Assembly: GCA_013138675.1 (NCBI GenBank)
Contig: WTCH01000265.1
Location: 1 to 6,904, forward strand
DNA: 6,904 nucleotides
From: Woeseiaceae bacterium
Lineage (GTDB): Bacteria > Pseudomonadota > Gammaproteobacteria > Steroidobacterales > Woeseiaceae
Reading direction: 5' to 3'
A program made the position numbers and the translations under genes. Below are positions 1 to 5,718 of this stretch, piece after piece. The stretch's first letter is position 1; every line of letters starts with the position of its first letter. The notes under the pieces are model-generated. The model was not told the origin of the DNA. It ran no database searches and saw nothing but the letters and a program-made list of their open reading frames with translations.

Positions 1-1
1 C

Positions 2-130
2 GATCTCTGGGCCGAGATCTACTACGCGAAGGAGTTGCGCCAATACAGCCGTGTGGCAAGGTGCACTCGCAAAACCAAGCCGTTCTGGACGCCGCCGCGG
101 GCACGAGCCACGCCACCAGCAGATTTCTGA
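2..130 (+). CDS. C-terminal fragment of an unidentified protein
   Basis: An open frame enters from the left edge and stops at TGA 128-130, giving 42 residues that begin DLWAEIYYAKELRQYSRVAR and end in a basic, proline-rich tail (TPPRARATPPADF). The composition (aromatics, an amphipathic KELRQYSRVAR stretch) is more protein-like than the other two forward frames. Those frames are also open here, to 147 and 176, so openness alone is not evidence. I do not recognise the family. If real, it ends 69 bp before the next gene on the same strand. The call rests only on composition and gene spacing. Confidence 0.4.
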   Translation, partial: DLWAEIYYAKELRQYSRVARCTRKTKPFWTPPRARATPPADF

Positions 131-144
131 TCATCAAATCTGTG

Positions 145-150
145 TAGAAT
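145..150 (+). promoter_or_regulatory. Possible -10 box upstream of the TolB-like/TPR gene
   Basis: TAGAAT matches the sigma-70 -10 consensus at five of six positions and lies about 50 bp before the ATG at 200, in the only gap upstream of that gene. No convincing -35 hexamer is seen 16-18 bp upstream, so this is a weak candidate. Confidence 0.22.
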
Positions 151-199
151 TGGCCGATAGCTGACCGATCGCGCAAGAAATCACGCACAAGGAATTCAC

Positions 200-2041
200 A
201 TGGCCTCAGTCTGGGGAGAGCTGAAACGCCGCAACGTCGTGCGCGTCGCCATCGCGTATGTGATTGTTGGCTGGCTGGTGTTGCAAGCTGCGAGCGTCCT
301 CGTTCCCTTGCTGGCTTTGCCTGAAACGGTCGGACGACTGGTTTTTCTATTTCTCATAATTGGTTTTCCGCTGGCGCTGTTTTTCGCGTGGGCCTTCGAG
401 CTCACGCCCGAAGGTATCAAGAGAGAAAAAGACGTCGATCGCACAGAATCCGTAACGCACGTCACGGGACGAAAACTCGACTTCACAATTATCGGCGTGC
501 TGGCGATAGCGCTGATGTTTTTCGCCGTCGACAAGTTTGTTCTCGCCCCGGTAACCACTGCGACCGTCACATCCCCGCAAGAAGAGGTCGCAACCGAAGC
601 TCGACAGTCCATTGCCGTGCTCCCCTTTGTGAACATGTCATCGGACTCAGAGCAGGAGTACTTCTCCGACGGCCTGTCGGAGGAACTCCTGAATCTGTTG
701 GCCAAGATTCCGGACCTCAAAGTCATAGCCCGTACCTCGTCGTTCGCATTCAAGGGAAAGAACGAAGACCTGCGCGTCATCGGCCAGGCCCTGGGCGCGA
801 CTACAGTGCTCGAAGGGTCAGTTCGCAAGTCCGGCGAGCGCGTGCGCATTACGGCACAGCTAATCGACGTCGCGGACGGCACGCACCTCTGGTCGGAAAC
901 CTATGACCGTACGATAACCGACATTTTTGCCGTTCAGGATGACGTTGCAAAGTCGATCATTGACGCGCTTGAGATCCATGTTGGCGCCGCACCAACTCGA
1001 GGGCGGCCGACTGACAACCCAGAGGCCTACGCCTTGTTCCTCAAAGCCCGGGTCCAGGCAAACGAGTCGGACTTTGAAAGCGCCGAATCTATTTTGCGCG
1101 AGGCCGTCGCACTCGATCCGAATTTTGCCGAAGCCCATGAGCTTCTCGCCTACAGCTATTGGTGGCTGGCAGGGTTCACGGTAGAAGGCGCCAAGGGACA
1201 ACTATTGATGCTCAATAGTGCAAATCGCGCGCTTGATATCGATCCTACCCTTACGTTCGCAAGAACGTTGCAACAATCCGGAAGCTCTGAAACATTCACC
1301 TGGGTTGACGAACTCGATCAACTGGCGCAGGTCCTGCGCGAACAACCCAATAATGGCCAGGCTTTTGACGCACTAACGTTTGATTTGCTGGAGACCGGGT
1401 ACGTCAGTGAAGGATTGGAAGTGGCTGAGCAATGGGTCGAAATCGACCCACTGTCAGCTGCTGCGCATATTCGACTGCACGAATATCTGTTAGCTATTGG
1501 TCGAAAGGCAGACGCAATGGCTGCGCTGCAGGTGGCTCTCGAAATCGGCAGTGAGGCAGCCGACGTGGCAATCGCGTTTCTTGATCTTGCTGATGGGCGT
1601 GACGAAGACGCGATTGGCAGATATGAGGTCTTTTTTCGAAATAGAGGGTATGCGGATGTTAGCTGGGTACGCGAACTAATCACCGGCGGCCGCGACCCGG
1701 CCAACGGTCAGGCGTTCCTGGATAGACGAATCCCGGAAATCGTCGCTTCAATGCCAACGAATCACGCCTACTTTATGCAACAGTCCCTCGTCATGTGGTA
1801 TCTACCGCTCGGGTACCTAGACCGGTACGCCGAATTGACCCTCGAAAACTCGATCGCCAACCTGGTCTGGAACGATGCAGACAACCAGATGTACACCGCC
1901 ATGACACATCCCAGTTTGGGCATGATTGCGCATCCGGTATTTCTCGAGGCTTTGGAGGTCTCGGGCATTGTCGAGTTGTGGAATGACCGTGGCGCACCAG
2001 ACAGGTGCGACAAGGCGGACGGCGAATGGGTCTGCAGGTAG
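200..2041 (+). CDS. Inner-membrane TolB/FlgO-like domain and TPR protein
   Basis: This 613-residue protein opens with the motif WGELKRRNVVRVAIAYVIVG, familiar from TPR proteins often labelled 'adenylate cyclase-like'. Hydrophobic segments lie at about residues 13-36, 46-67 and 93-110. A TolB-N/FlgO-like domain follows at about 137-258, with IAVLPFVNMS, YFSDGLSEELLN and the GxxxVLEGSVRKSGxRVRITAQLID pattern. The rest is helical and TPR-like, clearest at 273-325 and about 402-450. The positive N-terminus and three membrane segments suggest the large domain is periplasmic. Cys603 and Cys612 near the C-terminus could form a disulfide there. The usual partner domains (nucleotide cyclase, CadC-type winged helix, kinase) are absent, so no enzymatic output is visible. 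The start is supported by AAGGA at 189-193, six bases before the ATG. It is probably a scaffold or envelope sensor; substrate and partner are unknown. Confidence 0.9.
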   Translation: MASVWGELKRRNVVRVAIAYVIVGWLVLQAASVLVPLLALPETVGRLVFLFLIIGFPLALFFAWAFELTPEGIKREKDVDRTESVTHVTGRKLDFTIIGVLAIALMFFAVDKFVLAPVTTATVTSPQEEVATEARQSIAVLPFVNMSSDSEQEYFSDGLSEELLNLLAKIPDLKVIARTSSFAFKGKNEDLRVIGQALGATTVLEGSVRKSGERVRITAQLIDVADGTHLWSETYDRTITDIFAVQDDVAKSIIDALEIHVGAAPTRGRPTDNPEAYALFLKARVQANESDFESAESILREAVALDPNFAEAHELLAYSYWWLAGFTVEGAKGQLLMLNSANRALDIDPTLTFARTLQQSGSSETFTWVDELDQLAQVLREQPNNGQAFDALTFDLLETGYVSEGLEVAEQWVEIDPLSAAAHIRLHEYLLAIGRKADAMAALQVALEIGSEAADVAIAFLDLADGRDEDAIGRYEVFFRNRGYADVSWVRELITGGRDPANGQAFLDRRIPEIVASMPTNHAYFMQQSLVMWYLPLGYLDRYAELTLENSIANLVWNDADNQMYTAMTHPSLGMIAHPVFLEALEVSGIVELWNDRGAPDRCDKADGEWVCR

Positions 2042-2078
2042 GCGCAACCAGGCGATCGTTGTAGCGTAAATATCCAAA

Positions 2079-2663
2079 TCAGTCCGGGGACCTGACGAGC
2101 CATGCAGGTGTCTCGTAGAGTTCCACCACTACCTCATCTCCCGCATTGACTGTGCCTGCGACTTCGACCATACCAACGACACCGCGACTTAGCTTGGCTG
2201 CTTTTGAGAAAGCTGTGGATGACAACTCCTCGCCCGATCGCGACGTGTGGATCGACGCCAGCTTCTTGCCCATGTCATGACACGGTGGATTGTATTCCTC
2301 GACCATCAGTTCGGCGCCAGACGGAAACTTGAATAATGTGCCCTTGGGCAATCGTGATAACTGATCAACTCCCTCCAGACAGAGATTCGCACCCAGTTGC
2401 GCAGCCGTCAGCGGCTCGCTGAGATCCATGGCCTCCTCGATAAGGGAAAGCTCCTCAACCGAAACCGCCGACCACTGCCGTTCATTGCGTCGTGTTGTTC
2501 CCTCGGGTTGCTTATCCCCTTCCCAGGTCGTGCGCTCGAACGAGCGATGTCGGTCGCCAACAACTCCATCCAACTCAATCTGAATGCTCGGGTGCTCCTC
2601 CTTACTGAGATCGTCGTTGGATCCGGAGTGGACTGAAACCACATGAGCTATGATCTTTTTCAC
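2079..2663 (-). CDS. MOSC domain-containing protein
   Basis: This encodes 194 residues from the GTG at 2663. MOSC features are the early GDRH (about 37-40), the RNERQWSAVSVEEL segment (59-72), GANLCLEGVDQLSRLPKG (91-108) and the conserved cysteine in NPPCHD (Cys128). In characterised MOSC proteins such as the C-terminal domain of Moco sulfurase, YiiM and mARC, this domain handles sulfur or binds molybdenum cofactor, and the cysteine is the key residue. The substrate here cannot be told. I chose GTG 2663 because AAAGG lies eight bases upstream and the protein then begins MKKIIAHVVSV. A TTG at 2711 is in frame and would add 16 residues, but it has poorer support and would overlap the promoter of the divergent regulator. 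The gene converges on the TPR gene, leaving a 37-bp gap with no clear terminator. Confidence 0.9.
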   Translation of the reverse strand: MKKIIAHVVSVHSGSNDDLSKEEHPSIQIELDGVVGDRHRSFERTTWEGDKQPEGTTRRNERQWSAVSVEELSLIEEAMDLSEPLTAAQLGANLCLEGVDQLSRLPKGTLFKFPSGAELMVEEYNPPCHDMGKKLASIHTSRSGEELSSTAFSKAAKLSRGVVGMVEVAGTVNAGDEVVVELYETPAWLVRSPD

Positions 2664-2670
2664 AATAAGC

Positions 2671-2706
2671 GCCTTTTTCGGGCAGATATGCGCCCATTTC
2701 GGGCCG
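2671..2706 (+). repeat. Tandem direct repeat, 21-bp period, candidate AraC-type operator
   Basis: Two 15-bp copies, 2671-2685 and 2692-2706, share 12 of 15 bases (GCCnnTTTCGGGCnG), with an uninterrupted 8-bp core TTTCGGGC. Their spacing is exactly 21 bp, two helical turns, as in araI half-sites bound by AraC-family proteins. The downstream copy covers the expected -35 position for the -10 box at 2722-2727, and the upstream copy covers the Shine-Dalgarno of the MOSC gene. The repeat is seen directly; binding by the adjacent regulator is inferred. Confidence 0.5.
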
Positions 2707-2727
2707 GCCAACTATAACGTGTATAAT
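2699..2727 (+). promoter_or_regulatory. Promoter of the NTF2-AraC regulator gene
   Basis: A perfect TATAAT lies at 2722-2727, about 26 bp before the ATG at 2754. The -35 position (2699-2704, TCGGGC) does not resemble TTGACA, which is typical of promoters that need an activator. It lies inside the downstream copy of the direct repeat. On the opposite strand, TATAGT (complement of 2711-2716) could be a -10 for the MOSC gene, so divergent promoters may overlap here. Confidence 0.5.
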
Positions 2728-2753
2728 CGAGCGAAACGTATTGAGGGCCAGCG

Positions 2754-3548
2754 ATGCGCGCCGCTGAATTTGTTGAAAGCTACTTTGACGCCTGGAATCA
2801 CCGTGATCCGGTCGCTGTCGCGGACCACCTTGCCTCCAATGGGCTCTACTGCGATGTCCCGGAAAATGTGCAACGCACACACGACGAACTCGTCGTCAGT
2901 CTTCGCCACTTTTTTTCTAACTATCGCCATCGATATGAACTGATCGGGGAGATATTGAAAGGGAACGATACTATTGCCTTTCAATACCGGATGTATCCGC
3001 TCGGGAAAGCCAGCAAAGGCGAATCGGGCGGAACCTATAAAGGTGCAGAGTTCATTTCCTTCCGCGGCGACGCTGCGTTGAGCATCATGGACTTTTACGA
3101 TATCCCAGGTGTAGATCAGGACTCGGCTCTTGACAGTGTGGCGTCCAGGGGAACGCAAAGAAATAAATATGCAAAGTCCGGTCTTGATGAGCGACAGCTG
3201 CATGAATACAAGAATCGACTCACCGACATCATGCTGTCTCAACAGGTCTACCTGCGATCCGATATGACGCTGCCGAAACTTGCACAAGCAGTCGGGTGTT
3301 CGGTTAATCATCTGTCGCAGGTCATCAACGCCGGTTTTGGCATGAGCTTCTTCGATTACCTGAATAACTTCCGCATCGAACACGCAAAAGCTTTGCTGTC
3401 TGAGTCTCACGACCAGAACGGTGCCGTTCTGGATGTGGCATTTACGGTCGGCTTCAACTCCAACTCGGCATTTTATGCTGCGTTCAAAAAATGCGTTGGC
3501 CAGACCCCGGCCCAGTATCGTCGTACTCGCTTAAACGGGTCATATTAG
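2754..3548 (+). CDS. AraC-family transcriptional regulator with N-terminal NTF2/SnoaL-like domain
   Basis: This 264-residue protein has two parts. Residues 1-120 have the SnoaL-like (NTF2 fold) pattern: an opening helix with FVESYFDAWNHRDP, a helix with ELVVSLRHFF, and the strand series YELIGEILKGNDTIAFQYRM, YKGAEFISFRGD and LSIMDFYDIPG. Residues about 150-260 form an AraC/XylS DNA-binding domain. Its first helix-turn-helix is TLPKLAQAVGCSVNHLSQVI (172-191), and the second contains VAFTVGFNSNSAFYAAFKK, ending in the family signature GQTPAQYRR (249-257). The usual AraC sensor is a cupin, so an NTF2 pocket implies a different small ligand. The ATG is preceded by GAGGG (2743-2747, six-base spacer). 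It is divergent from the MOSC gene, with a candidate operator between them suggesting autoregulation and control of that gene. Ligand and targets are unknown. Confidence 0.92.
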   Translation: MRAAEFVESYFDAWNHRDPVAVADHLASNGLYCDVPENVQRTHDELVVSLRHFFSNYRHRYELIGEILKGNDTIAFQYRMYPLGKASKGESGGTYKGAEFISFRGDAALSIMDFYDIPGVDQDSALDSVASRGTQRNKYAKSGLDERQLHEYKNRLTDIMLSQQVYLRSDMTLPKLAQAVGCSVNHLSQVINAGFGMSFFDYLNNFRIEHAKALLSESHDQNGAVLDVAFTVGFNSNSAFYAAFKKCVGQTPAQYRRTRLNGSY

Positions 3549-4366
3549 CGAGTCCCGGGACAGGCAACCGGGTCGCCCTGCGTCTCGGGTATTTGCGCCA
3601 GGTTATCTGCATCCACAACGGGTTCCGACCAGTCGTCCTGCCAGATGCACTCCCAGTAGTAACTACGCCTGAAATAAAACTCCCAGGCAGCCTGCCGACG
3701 CTGAAAAAACGCCACGCCGTAGAGACGCTGCATCGCTTCCAATTCGCGTGACAGTCTTAAAGGTCCGGCGTCGATGGGATCGAGCCCCATAGCAACGATA
3801 ATATCTGCAATCTGTTCTTTTGCTTCGCGATCATCCGATGCGATCGGAATGCTGACGGGACCGCCGACGATACCAGGATCGTCGATGACATAGCTCGCCT
3901 GGAGTGCAAACGTTTTCATGACACGGGCGCCCGGATTCCACTCTTGAATCATCTCTGCACTTGAGGTCTCGAGCATTGGCACGTAATAGCCGTCATCACC
4001 CTGCTCATGAGGAAACGACACATCAATTACGATTTTGCCGTCGAGTGAACCGAGACTTTGGGCGACGGTTTCCATCGCCGGCCAGGGCACAGCAAGAATG
4101 ACAATGTCTCCGGCCTGTGCCGCTTCGCGCTGGGTTGTTGCGGTGGCACTCTCACCTGTGAGACTGACTACGGCCTGAGCTTTCTCGCCATCCGGATCGC
4201 GTGATCCGTAGATGACGGTGTAGCCGAGCTCTGCGAATCTCGGGCCTAGCGAATCGCCCATATCTCCGGTGCCGATAATGGCCACGACGGATCCAGGTTC
4301 CGCTCCGTGAGCCGTCGCGGCCAGAATCCAGAGCAACGCAACAATCAGGGTAGTTTGCATATTCAT
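3545..4366 (-). CDS. Secreted F420-dependent NADP oxidoreductase-like Rossmann protein
   Basis: This encodes 273 residues. Residues 1-22 look like a Sec signal peptide (MNMQTTLIVALLWILAATAHGA, cut near 20-22). A Rossmann dinucleotide-binding fold follows: VVAIIGTGDMG (GxGxxG at 32-37), then YGSRDP, whose Ser55/Arg56 suit the 2'-phosphate of NADP, ADIVIL-like AGDIVILAVPW (85-95), and GKIVIDVSFPH (110-120). This is the pattern of the NADP oxidoreductase, coenzyme F420-dependent family (Fno-like N-domain). The C-terminal tail is aromatic-rich, with Cys240 and Cys269. The ATG at 4366 has AGGAG six bases upstream (4374-4378 on the complement). The frame continues upstream to 5104, but that stretch is antisense to a convincing membrane protein gene and is discarded. 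An exported NADP-binding enzyme is unusual; substrate unknown. The gene's stop overlaps that of the AraC gene by 4 bp. Confidence 0.87.
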   Translation of the reverse strand: MNMQTTLIVALLWILAATAHGAEPGSVVAIIGTGDMGDSLGPRFAELGYTVIYGSRDPDGEKAQAVVSLTGESATATTQREAAQAGDIVILAVPWPAMETVAQSLGSLDGKIVIDVSFPHEQGDDGYYVPMLETSSAEMIQEWNPGARVMKTFALQASYVIDDPGIVGGPVSIPIASDDREAKEQIADIIVAMGLDPIDAGPLRLSRELEAMQRLYGVAFFQRRQAAWEFYFRRSYYWECIWQDDWSEPVVDADNLAQIPETQGDPVACPGTR

Positions 4367-4390
4367 AGTCCTCTCCTCACTGTACGGAAT

Positions 4391-4442
4391 CCCCGAAAAC
4401 TGCGGCGTCCATGCCTGTAGGCATGGATTCCAGTTCGCGGGG
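4391..4442. repeat. Strong palindrome in a divergent intergenic region (REP-like candidate)
   Basis: The core is a perfect 8-bp inverted repeat, TCCATGCC (4408-4415) and GGCATGGA (4420-4427), with a 4-base loop TGTA. Outer arms continue the symmetry imperfectly: CCCCG (4391-4395) pairs with CGGGG (4438-4442), and AACTG (4398-4402) with CAGTT (4431-4435). No T-run follows, and it lies upstream of both flanking genes, so it is not a terminator. It could be an interspersed palindromic element, a divergent operator, or a 5' leader structure. The ATGGATTCC...CGCGGG arm resembles repeats I recall from proteobacterial genomes, but copy number cannot be judged from this window. Confidence 0.6.
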
Positions 4443-4462
4443 CGCCTCAGTATGATCCACGC

Positions 4463-5314
4463 ATGATTGCACGAATCATGGCAATGGATGAGGCAAAGCT
4501 GCACAAGCTGCAGCAGGCCGTCAAGTGGACCGTCTACACGCTGTTGTTGATCAACTTTGTGTACTACATCTTCGAGGATTGGGATCGTGCCAGCCACATA
4601 CTGCACGGCGGCTCTACATTTCTCGACTGGACCAGCGAGTTCGCCAATAGCATCGACGAATCCGCGTGGTTCCTGCTGCTTCTCATGTTCGAGCTGGAAA
4701 CCTACGTCTTTGAAGACAAGGACTGGAAAGGCTGGTTGGCCCATACGGTTCGGGGCATTCGACTCGCCTGCATGGTAATGATCGCGCACACGATTTTCGC
4801 CTACGCCGACACAGTTATGGACTACCTGCCAACGGTTTCGGTCGAGAATGTGTCGACGCTGTGTGACCTCACCGATGAAGACATCTCCTACGTTTATAAT
4901 CTCGATTACACAGAGGTGACCAGCGAGACTTGTGCCGGACTTTCGACGGCCACGGAGTTCTATTGGGTCGCGGATGATCCGGTCGTCACCGACCTTGCCG
5001 GTCTGAAGCTCGAACGGGACCTGGCCTGGGTTGATCTTGCGGAAGCTGTGATATGGCTGCTGATACTGCTGGCTATCGAGGTCATCGTGCGGATGCAAAG
5101 TCATGGCATTACTGGTGGCAAGCTCATGTCAACCCTGAACAGGGTCAAGTTCCTGCTTTATGCGATCCTGATTTCAATCGGTGTGTACTGGGCGTGGCTA
5201 TCTCATTGGTTGTACCTTTGGGATGAATTGGTCTGGATCGGCGGCTTCGCCGCAATCGAGATGAATGTCAGCGAGTGGCGAGATGAACTTATCGAGGAAG
5301 GAGAATCAGCATGA
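4463..5314 (+). CDS. Multi-pass membrane protein of unknown function
   Basis: This 283-residue protein has hydrophobic segments at about 19-37, 65-83, 98-117, 188-210 and 227-250, and possibly a sixth near 251-267. A polar loop of about 70 residues (118-187), rich in acidic residues, contains Cys134 and Cys157, which could pair if the loop is periplasmic. Acidic residues sit in or at the ends of helices (FELETYVFE at 76-84, Glu194, Glu206, AAIEMN at 263-268), which suggests more than a passive anchor. I do not recognise a family. The start is uncertain: ATG codons at 4463, 4478 and 4484 share the frame and none has a good Shine-Dalgarno. The stop TGA overlaps the ATG of the next gene (ATGA), so translation is probably coupled to the GFA gene. 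The reading is supported by the hydrophobic pattern and the overlap. Confidence 0.82.
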   Translation: MIARIMAMDEAKLHKLQQAVKWTVYTLLLINFVYYIFEDWDRASHILHGGSTFLDWTSEFANSIDESAWFLLLLMFELETYVFEDKDWKGWLAHTVRGIRLACMVMIAHTIFAYADTVMDYLPTVSVENVSTLCDLTDEDISYVYNLDYTEVTSETCAGLSTATEFYWVADDPVVTDLAGLKLERDLAWVDLAEAVIWLLILLAIEVIVRMQSHGITGGKLMSTLNRVKFLLYAILISIGVYWAWLSHWLYLWDELVWIGGFAAIEMNVSEWRDELIEEGESA

Positions 5315-5718
5315 TGAACGGACATTGTGAGTGCGGACGCGTTCAGTTTGAGGTTGACGGCGAAATTGATGATTTCAGTCATTGCCACTGTTCCCAATGC
5401 CGGCGCCTTCACGGTGCCGCCTACGCCACTTTTGCGGGCGTCTTGCGCAAGGATTTCCGGTACGTCTCCGGTGAGGATCAAGTCAGGACATACGCCTCAT
5501 CGGAGAAGTATTTCAGGTCTTTTTGCTCGAATTGCGGATCGAGCATTCTTGCTGCTCCGGAACTGGAACCCGACAATTACTACGTCAGCATGAGCATGAT
5601 TGAAGGCAACCCTCCCCATCCACCGGCCTATCATGTTTACGTCGGATCCAAGGCTACATGGCACGAAATCACTGATAACCTCCCTCAATACGACACGCTG
5701 CCCGATGAAAGTAACTGA
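5311..5718 (+). CDS. GFA/CENP-V family zinc-fold protein
   Basis: This 135-residue protein has the cysteine set of the GFA (glutathione-dependent formaldehyde-activating enzyme/CENP-V) domain: HCECG (Cys6, Cys8), SHCHCSQCRR (Cys25, Cys27, Cys30) and FCSNCGSSI (Cys72, Cys75). These bind two zinc ions in family structures. The length is normal for a single-domain member. The prototype, Gfa of Paracoccus, was proposed to speed formation of S-hydroxymethylglutathione, but most members have no proven substrate and that role should not be assumed here. The ATG at 5311 follows a strong site, GAGGAAGGAG (5294-5303), located inside the end of the membrane protein gene, and overlaps its stop by 4 bp. 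ATG 5314 is an alternative start one codon later. Its 3' end overlaps the PuuB-like gene by 14 bp. Confidence 0.93.
   Translation: MMNGHCECGRVQFEVDGEIDDFSHCHCSQCRRLHGAAYATFAGVLRKDFRYVSGEDQVRTYASSEKYFRSFCSNCGSSILAAPELEPDNYYVSMSMIEGNPPHPPAYHVYVGSKATWHEITDNLPQYDTLPDESN

Noticed and set aside
196..882. 228-residue minus-strand open frame
   Set aside because: It is serine/threonine/arginine-rich and antisense to the well-supported TolB-like/TPR gene, with no recognisable domain.
388..906. 172-residue plus-strand open frame inside the TolB-like/TPR gene
   Set aside because: It is an arginine-rich shifted-frame reading of a GC-rich coding sequence; the main frame has clear domains.
2079..2095. Small hairpin (TCAG...CTGA) as a terminator between the convergent TPR and MOSC genes
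   Set aside because: The stem is short with a bulge and no T-run follows on either strand; support is too weak.
2664..2711. TTG start at 2711 for the MOSC gene
   Set aside because: In frame, but it adds 16 residues not typical of the family, covers the divergent promoter, and lacks the well-spaced AAAGG that precedes GTG 2663.
2712..3410. 232-residue minus-strand open frame opposite the AraC-type gene
   Set aside because: It is antisense to a gene with unmistakable NTF2-like and AraC domains.
4367..5104. Long upstream extension of the minus-strand Rossmann gene, giving a 519-residue frame
   Set aside because: The extension is antisense to a gene with clear membrane-helix patterning, has histidine- and glutamine-rich low-plausibility sequence, and lies before a signal peptide with its own good Shine-Dalgarno at 4366.
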